Shown here: positions 9,101 through 10,000 of the stretch, one piece after another
How the letters are laid out: each line of letters starts with the position of its first letter
Position numbering within the stretch: position 1 is the stretch's first letter
Assembly (NCBI GenBank): GCA_012295275.1
Contig: CM022669.1
Location: 8,667,489-8,677,488, forward strand
Source: Chrysomallon squamiferum
Taxonomy: Eukaryota; Mollusca; Gastropoda; Neomphalida; Peltospiridae
Length of the DNA: 10,000 bases
Direction of reading: 5' to 3'
Position numbers and translations under genes: made by a program
The notes under the pieces: model-generated
Databases searched by the model: none
Told to the model about the DNA's origin: nothing
What the model saw: only the letters and a program-made list of their open reading frames with translations

Positions 9101-9370
9101 CTTTGCTCGTGGCTGCAGAGTCCGGTGTTTTGAAATGTAGATCAGAGGGATTCACGCGCCACAGCATGTTCTTCAGTGCACGTTCCCACTGCACGCGCCT
9201 GCGGGACAGAAACATAGATGAAATAAGAAACAAATAAACAAACAAACAGACAGACAAACGAACGGAACGTGAGACAGAGACTTACCTGTAGACGAAGAAT
9301 CCGACTGTTAGCATCAAGACGAGGACACCCAGTAGCGCTAACAAGGCGATCACGTAAATGGGCGTGGTGG
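727..9370 (-). CDS. Receptor guanylyl cyclase (natriuretic peptide receptor-like), partial, 11 internal exons
   Basis: Spliced minus-strand gene: complement(join(727..795, 1583..1706, 2366..2512, 3159..3330, 3716..3868, 4651..4819, 5389..5460, 6277..6381, 7939..8115, 9084..9198, 9286..9370)). The family are single-pass receptors that convert GTP to cGMP when an extracellular ligand binds. The 462 readable residues give, in order: transmembrane helix (about 4-26), basic juxtamembrane segment (28-66), kinase-homology domain (about 67-348), dimerisation coiled coil (350-397) and the start of the cyclase domain (398-462), with SDIVGFT holding one metal-binding Asp (424). All GT-AG junctions are phase-compatible and domain order and spacing match the NPR-A/B class. 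The ectodomain, the second catalytic Asp and the stop codon lie outside the window. The pseudokinase lacks the catalytic HRD Asp, as is normal, and also lacks the VAVK Lys and the DFG Asp. The ligand cannot be inferred. The exact paralogue is unknown. Confidence 0.93.
796..1142 (-). other. 3' part of intron between exons j and k
   Basis: Unremarkable AT-rich intron sequence ending at acceptor CTTACAG before exon k. There is a short A-run near 857-868. No coding motif or RNA gene is visible. Confidence 0.7.
1143..1581 (-). repeat. Minisatellite 1, about 52-bp unit, abutting donor of exon j
   Basis: Six well-conserved units begin CAAGTCACGTG (plus strand) at about 1272, 1324, 1379, 1431, 1483 and 1534, with spacing of 51-55 bp. 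Two older diverged units with the shared phrase TGTCTGAACTAAA start at about 1143 and 1188. The last unit runs without a break into the splice donor of exon j: GAAAC..TGACGTCCATAGG..TGTG at the junction resembles GAAACCAAGTCACGTGTATATGTG in the units. Each unit holds a near-palindrome, TCACGTGTACATGTGA, containing an E-box CACGTG. Confidence 0.88.
1583..1706 (-). CDS. Exon j: start of guanylyl cyclase catalytic domain
   Basis: 124 bp, phase 2 in and phase 0 out. Acceptor ATTCAG, donor GAC|GTCAGT. The split codon is Ala, then [40 protein letters not shown] and D. SDIVGFT is the class III nucleotidyl cyclase motif; its Asp (residue 424 of the partial protein) is one of two metal-binding aspartates. 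The donor has C at +3, but it is the only GT that joins STPMD in frame to IVTFLNDLY. Confidence 0.92.
1707..1842 (-). other. 3' part of intron between exons i and j
   Basis: AT-rich, with an A/TAAA-rich stretch at about 1722-1755, ending at acceptor ATTCAG before exon j. No other feature is visible. Confidence 0.7.
1843..2365 (-). repeat. Minisatellite 2, 46-bp unit, copying the exon i / intron junction
   Basis: About eleven units start with GTGTAAAC-like sequence near 1844, 1892, 1939, 1985, 2031, 2077, 2123, 2169, 2211, 2258 and 2304. The twelfth is the real exon end at 2350-2389. Five consecutive units (1939-2168) are identical. Each unit carries about 20 nt matching the last coding bases of exon i (CTGATACAGAAG on the plus strand), then the donor and the first intronic bases. 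The unit at 2211-2250 matches the exon end at 18 of 20 positions and would translate as LLYQILSA. Most units hold GTACGT or GTAGGT at the donor position. Confidence 0.92.
2366..2512 (-). CDS. Exon i: dimerisation coiled coil
   Basis: 147 bp, phase 2 in and phase 2 out. Acceptor TGATCAG, donor GC|GTACGT. It encodes [20 protein letters not shown], then [20 protein letters not shown] and TLLYQILP. The E-x-R-T-x-x-L-x-x-EK-[KR]-[KR]-[SA]-E-x-LLYQ-[IM]-LP motif is the conserved signalling helix that joins the kinase-homology and cyclase domains. The open frame extends upstream of 2512, but that part is not family-like and an AG acceptor fits the phase at 2513. The 3' end of this exon is copied about eleven times in the following intron. 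Confidence 0.93.
2513..2921 (-). other. 3' part of intron between exons h and i
   Basis: AT-rich intron sequence with a T-run at about 2645-2656. The open frame continuing upstream of exon i to 2574 is not family-like and is interrupted by the chosen acceptor. No exon, RNA gene or other element is recognised. Confidence 0.7.
2922..3091. repeat. (TTTA)n tetranucleotide array
   Basis: About 170 bp of TTTA repeat with occasional CATT or ATTT interruptions. Open frames through it give alternating Leu-Phe-Ile-Tyr periodicity and are not genes. Confidence 0.95.
3093..3157 (-). repeat. Two-copy direct repeat starting at donor of exon h
   Basis: AACTGTTATAAGTTCCTGTATT (about 3135-3156, touching the donor GTAAAT) recurs as AACTGTTATAAATTCCTGTATT (about 3095-3116), one mismatch in 22, with a 40-bp offset. 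On the gene strand this duplicates the first intronic bases after the donor. Confidence 0.85.
3159..3330 (-). CDS. Exon h: C-terminal pseudokinase lobe
   Basis: 172 bp, phase 1 in and phase 2 out. Acceptor TTTGAAG, donor GG|GTAAAT. The split codon gives Asp, then [32 protein letters not shown] and TIKQLQ. The PPFRP motif and the C-W-x-x-x-P-x-x-RP-x-F signature identify the end of the kinase-homology fold. The acceptor has a poor pyrimidine tract, but it is the only AG that keeps frame with D-I-V. High local GC compared with the flanks supports coding sequence. Confidence 0.9.
3331..3715 (-). other. Intron between exons g and h
   Basis: 385-bp intron from donor GTAAGT (3715) to acceptor TTTGAAG (3331). 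It contains short A/T runs near 3392-3405 and 3549-3563 and a long T-rich tract at 3645-3705. No gene is visible. Confidence 0.8.
3645..3705. repeat. T-rich tract near donor of exon g
   Basis: Runs of T broken by single G or A residues; on the gene strand this is an A-rich tract starting about 10 nt after donor GTAAGT. Open frames across it give poly-Phe or poly-Lys and are artefacts. Confidence 0.9.
3716..3868 (-). CDS. Exon g: pseudokinase APE and helix F region
   Basis: 153 bp, phase 1 in and phase 1 out. Acceptor ATTTGTAG, donor AAAG|GTAAGT. It encodes [20 protein letters not shown], then [20 protein letters not shown] and ends SSMDVK. WVAPE is the APE motif. [10 protein letters not shown] is the helix F signature, with its structural Asp at residue 263. 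The exon start, AACTGCTGTG, is repeated in the tandem array immediately beyond the acceptor (3869-4200). Confidence 0.93.
3862..4200 (-). repeat. Acceptor-side tandem repeat next to exon g
   Basis: Five copies of TCTACAAATCACACAGCAGT (variants CACGG, AAAACAC) begin near 3868, 3949, 3990, 4081 and 4129; some also carry a tail with CACTTTGTAATAAATCTA. On the gene strand each copy reads AACTGCTGTGTGATTTGTAG, i.e. a copy of the real acceptor ATTTGTAG preceded by a copy of the exon's first bases AACTGCTGTG. The array touches the exon at 3868. Confidence 0.88.
4201..4650 (-). other. 5' part of intron between exons f and g
   Basis: AT-rich intron sequence after donor GTATGA at 4650. A plus-strand open frame at 4224-4454 is AT-driven, lacks any recognisable domain and lies within the intron. 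Nothing else is seen. Confidence 0.7.
4651..4819 (-). CDS. Exon f: pseudokinase catalytic-loop and activation-loop region
   Basis: 169 bp, phase 0 in and phase 1 out. Acceptor TTTGTAG, donor A|GTATGA. It encodes [20 protein letters not shown], then [16 protein letters not shown] and ends [15 protein letters not shown] replaces the HRD catalytic loop, as in all receptor cyclases (usually HGNLKSSNC). GFG (residues 217-219) replaces the DFG/DYG of relatives, so the metal-binding Asp is missing. Reading through the donor would reach a stop a few codons later, which supports the junction. The split codon (A|AA, Lys) joins to LLWVAPEH of the next exon. Confidence 0.9.
4820..5388 (-). other. Intron between exons e and f
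   Basis: 569-bp intron from donor GTAAGA (5388) to acceptor TTTGTAG (4820). Largely unique AT-rich sequence with a T-run near 4880-4891. It is one of the few introns here without a tandem array. No exon or RNA gene is recognised. Confidence 0.8.
5389..5460 (-). CDS. Exon e: kinase-homology domain, helix D/E region
   Basis: 72 bp, 24 codons, phase 0 at both ends. Acceptor TTTTCAG, donor AGG|GTAAGA. It encodes [19 protein letters not shown] followed by RDIAR. The D-[VI]-L-x-N-[DE]-x-[IF]-x-LDW-x-F-[RK]-x-S motif is a hallmark of membrane guanylyl cyclases and continues directly into GMSHIH of the next exon. It was too short to stand out as an ORF and was found by homology and by the phase of its neighbours. 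Confidence 0.92.
5480..5640. repeat. (TTA)n followed by (TTTTTA)n
   Basis: TTA repeats at about 5490-5572, then TTTA and a hexanucleotide TTTTTA array at about 5580-5632. It lies near the 3' end of the intron between exons d and e, about 20 bp upstream (gene strand) of the acceptor. Confidence 0.93.
5641..6146 (-). other. Middle of intron between exons d and e
   Basis: AT-rich unique intron sequence with a short (TA)n at about 5933-5943. No coding or RNA feature is seen. Confidence 0.7.
6147..6266. repeat. (TG)n array with TGAG and TTCATGTGCA interruptions
   Basis: Dinucleotide array with two copies of TTCATGTGCAT (about 6153 and 6199) and a short (AG) stretch near 6236-6243. On the gene strand it is a (CA)n array starting roughly ten bases after the donor GTGAGT of exon d. 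Open frames give Thr-His or Ser-His periodicity and are not genes. Confidence 0.93.
6277..6381 (-). CDS. Exon d: kinase-homology domain, N-lobe strands 4-5 and hinge
   Basis: 105 bp, 35 codons, phase 0 at both ends. Acceptor TTGACAG and donor CAG|GTGAGT are both strong. It reads [19 protein letters not shown] and on to [12 protein letters not shown]. The H-x-N-L-x-x-F-I-G and EYC-x-x-GSLQ motifs are diagnostic of receptor guanylyl cyclases (compare HENL..F.GA and EYCPRGSLQD in NPR-A). Confidence 0.93.
6382..6682 (-). other. 3' part of intron between exons c and d
   Basis: Unique intron sequence with a (TA)n block at about 6655-6672, ending at acceptor TTGACAG before exon d. Nothing else is seen. 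Confidence 0.7.
6683..7938 (-). repeat. Minisatellite 3, about 40-bp unit, abutting donor of exon c
   Basis: About 32 units of TTTACACTAACAAACTAACATG followed by TCAATAAATACACCTCTC, mostly 40 bp, some shortened to about 30-36 bp by loss of AAATA or CTAA. The array runs straight into the exon: the junction TTACGCTAACAAACTGACCTG differs from a unit at a few bases only. On the gene strand the real donor is CAG|GTCAGTTTGTTAGCG; units read ATGTCAGTTTGTTAGTG in about eight copies (near 7055-7610) or ATGTTAGTTTGTTAGTG in most others. It makes up about 80% of this 1557-bp intron. Confidence 0.95.
7939..8115 (-). CDS. Exon c: start of kinase-homology domain
   Basis: 177 bp, 59 codons, phase 0 at both ends. 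The acceptor is ACAAACAG before 8115 and the donor is CAG|GTCAGT. The translation starts RCAISRNSS, has a Ser-rich stretch, then [15 protein letters not shown] and ends LLELKQ. The [10 protein letters not shown] segment matches the strand-3 region of receptor-cyclase pseudokinases. The Lys usually found in VAVK is Arg here (residue 106 of the partial protein), with a Lys directly after. The Glu in LLELK (122) is the likely helix-C Glu. The upstream Ser cluster is in the region phosphorylated in NPR-A/B, but specific sites are inference. Confidence 0.9.
8126..8364 (-). repeat. 15-bp tandem repeat (AATATAAATACTAAC) next to acceptor of exon c
   Basis: About 15 units of period 15 with variants ACCAAC, ATTAAC and AATGTT, reaching to within about 10 bp of the acceptor ACAAACAG. 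Long minus-strand open frames across it (Ile/Leu/Phe/Val pentapeptide periodicity) are low-complexity and out of frame with exon c. Confidence 0.9.
8365..8780. repeat. Tandem duplication of about 207 bp
   Basis: 8365-8571 is repeated at 8572-8780 with few differences. Both copies contain ATCAATACTAACAATACAAT near the start, then ATAATTACTAACAATAG, GTATAAAATTAATTACTAAC and ATATTATTAATGTAAA in the same order. A partial third copy of the end segment follows at about 8790-8822. This is a higher-order repeat built from the simpler repeat in the same intron. Confidence 0.85.
8845..9083 (-). repeat. Minisatellite 4, exact 36-bp period, abutting donor of exon b
   Basis: The pentamer CTGAC/CTAAC recurs at 8863, 8899, 8935, 8971, 9007 and 9043, and at 9079, where it is the real donor of exon b. 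Spacing is exactly 36 bp each time. The unit is AATAAATACTGACAACAT followed by AAATAGTAGTAGTAATAA. On the gene strand four units hold GTCAGTATTT like the real donor, and two hold GTTAGTATT. The period is 12 codons and the exon b frame stays open throughout, giving [12 protein letters not shown]-like repeats. Confidence 0.92.
9084..9198 (-). CDS. Exon b: juxtamembrane segment
   Basis: 115 bp. Acceptor CCGCAG precedes 9198; the donor is GTCAGT at 9083-9078. It encodes [17 protein letters not shown] and onward, ending SKASMVIT in phase 0. The ELWRV-like motif (here NMLWRVN) just after the membrane is typical of natriuretic-peptide-receptor cyclases. An alternative donor GTTATC at 9092 would break the frame with the next exon, so 9084 is preferred. 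The donor is itself the first unit of a 36-bp tandem array in the following intron. Confidence 0.85.
9199..9285 (-). repeat. 87-bp intron with (CAAA)n / CAGA tetranucleotide
   Basis: Shortest intron of the gene, from donor GTAAGT to acceptor CCGCAG. Its middle (about 9227-9262) is a degenerate CAAA/CAGA tetranucleotide run. No splice-site copy is seen. Confidence 0.85.
9286..9370 (-). CDS. Exon a: transmembrane segment
   Basis: 85 bp. Acceptor TTTCAG ends at 9371 and donor GTAAGT begins at 9285. The exon takes one base from an upstream exon outside the window and ends in phase 2 (AG|G, Arg). It reads [20 protein letters not shown], then TVGFFVY: a hydrophobic helix of about 23 residues followed by an Arg-Arg stop-transfer formed across the junction. 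This is the single membrane span expected between the ectodomain and the kinase-homology domain. Confidence 0.88.
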
Positions 9371-9490
9371 CTGAAATCAAAGAGTTTCGTTACACGTGTT
9401 TTCTTCTTTGTTTTGTATAAGTTACGTCAGCAGTGTAAGCAGCACAGCGTTAAGTAAATACGCGTTTACAGTTGCTGTGATGACGTCATT
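9371..9490 (-). other. Intron upstream of transmembrane exon, proximal part
   Basis: Intron sequence ending at acceptor TTTCAG for exon a. It includes a perfect CRE-type palindrome, TGACGTCA, at 9481-9488; such an 8-mer can occur by chance and its position within an intron gives no functional support. No upstream exon is seen before the window end. Confidence 0.6.
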
Positions 9491-9650
9491 TTTTACTGTA
9501 ATGTTAATAAGTGTTACAGTTGTCGTGACTGCCAGTGGTTTTACTGTAATATCAAAATATTAATAAGTGTAAAAGTTTTCACGACTACCAATGTTTTACA
9601 GTAATATCAAAATATTAATAAGTGTAACGGTTGTTATGACTACCAGTGCT
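9491..9650. repeat. Three tandem 48-57-bp units
   Basis: Units start TTTTAC[TA]GTAAT at 9491, 9539 and 9594 and contain TTAATAAGTGT then GTTGTCGTGACTGCCAGTG-like sequence. An inverted partial copy lies at 9944-9983. Confidence 0.88.
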
Positions 9651-9983
9651 ACCACTACTTAAATTGCTTTTCATTCCCACGCGCATTTTCATTCCCACGC
9701 GCGTCTTCATTCCCCATGTTTAGACTATTGGGTGATTCCATGTCAAATGTACAGCATCAGCAACCATGAGACTGCTAAAATAAATCGACTGTTTCGAAAG
9801 TGGTAGTTCCAAAACTATTGCTGCGACTGAACTAATATTTGAGATTTGTGCTAGTTATGCCACGTCCAAACAACATACAGGAAAACCGAAGATAGTGAGA
9901 TTGAAATTTTACTTCTTTTTGGGGGGGAGGGGGGATTTGATTTGGCAGTCACGACAACTATATTTTGGTATTACAGTAAAACC
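9518..9983. mobile_element. Possible short non-autonomous element bounded by inverted repeats
   Basis: 9537-9560 (GGTTTTACTGTAATA onward) matches the reverse complement of 9960-9983 at 23 of 24 bases. AGTTGTCGTGACTGCC at 9518-9533 is a perfect 16-base inverted match of 9944-9959. The inverted arms enclose about 400 bp of non-coding sequence with no transposase. The left arm is tandemly repeated, as in foldback-like or subterminal-repeat elements. No target-site duplication could be identified, and the right boundary is close to the window end. It could instead be a rearranged minisatellite. Confidence 0.35.
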
Positions 9984-10000
9984 CTATTGTGTTTAAAAAA
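9651..10000. other. Intron sequence with 18-bp repeat and G-run
   Basis: Contains two and a half copies of an 18-bp unit (TTTTCATTCCCACGCGCA) with CATTCCC at 9672, 9690 and 9708, and a G-run broken by one A at 9921-9934. No exon of the receptor ectodomain is recognised on either strand. Confidence 0.75.

Noticed and set aside
9481-9488. CRE palindrome TGACGTCA as a promoter element
   Set aside because: A single 8-mer within an intron, with no TATA box, initiator or neighbouring sites.
9921-9934. G-quadruplex
   Set aside because: One G7 and one G6 run separated by a single A do not give four clear G-tracts with loops; at best a weak candidate.

Overview
This is metazoan nuclear DNA: AT-rich, intron-dominated, full of simple repeats, and carrying part of one spliced gene on the minus strand. 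No bacterial-style genes, rRNA, tRNA or CRISPR array is visible. The gene is a single-pass receptor (particulate) guanylyl cyclase of the natriuretic-peptide-receptor type. Eleven consecutive internal exons can be read, from the transmembrane exon (9286-9370) to the first part of the catalytic domain (727-795). All junctions keep the reading frame and together give 1388 nt, or 462 complete codons. The extracellular ligand-binding domain lies beyond 10000, and the rest of the cyclase domain lies before position 1. The species cannot be fixed from the sequence; short introns and divergence from vertebrate receptors suggest an invertebrate or invertebrate chordate.

Layout in transcript order (high to low coordinates): upstream intron with inverted and tandem repeats (9371-10000); transmembrane exon; 87-bp intron; juxtamembrane exon (9084-9198); 968-bp repeat-filled intron; six exons of the kinase-homology (pseudokinase) domain (7939-8115, 6277-6381, 5389-5460, 4651-4819, 3716-3868, 3159-3330); dimerisation coiled-coil exon (2366-2512); two cyclase exons (1583-1706, 727-795); and a final intron holding two large inverted trinucleotide arrays (1-599).

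The most unusual property is in the introns. Four of the ten complete introns begin, at the 5' splice site itself, with a minisatellite whose unit contains a copy of that splice site, and in at least one case a copy of the exon's last codons. Periods are 36, about 40, 46 and about 52 bp. A fifth intron shows a two-copy version, and one intron has the mirror situation at its 3' splice site. Three of the four minisatellite-linked donors read GTCAGT, while no other donor in the window does. The arrays therefore place tens of decoy splice donors next to real ones in a single gene. The 36-bp array is exactly 12 codons and stays open in frame.
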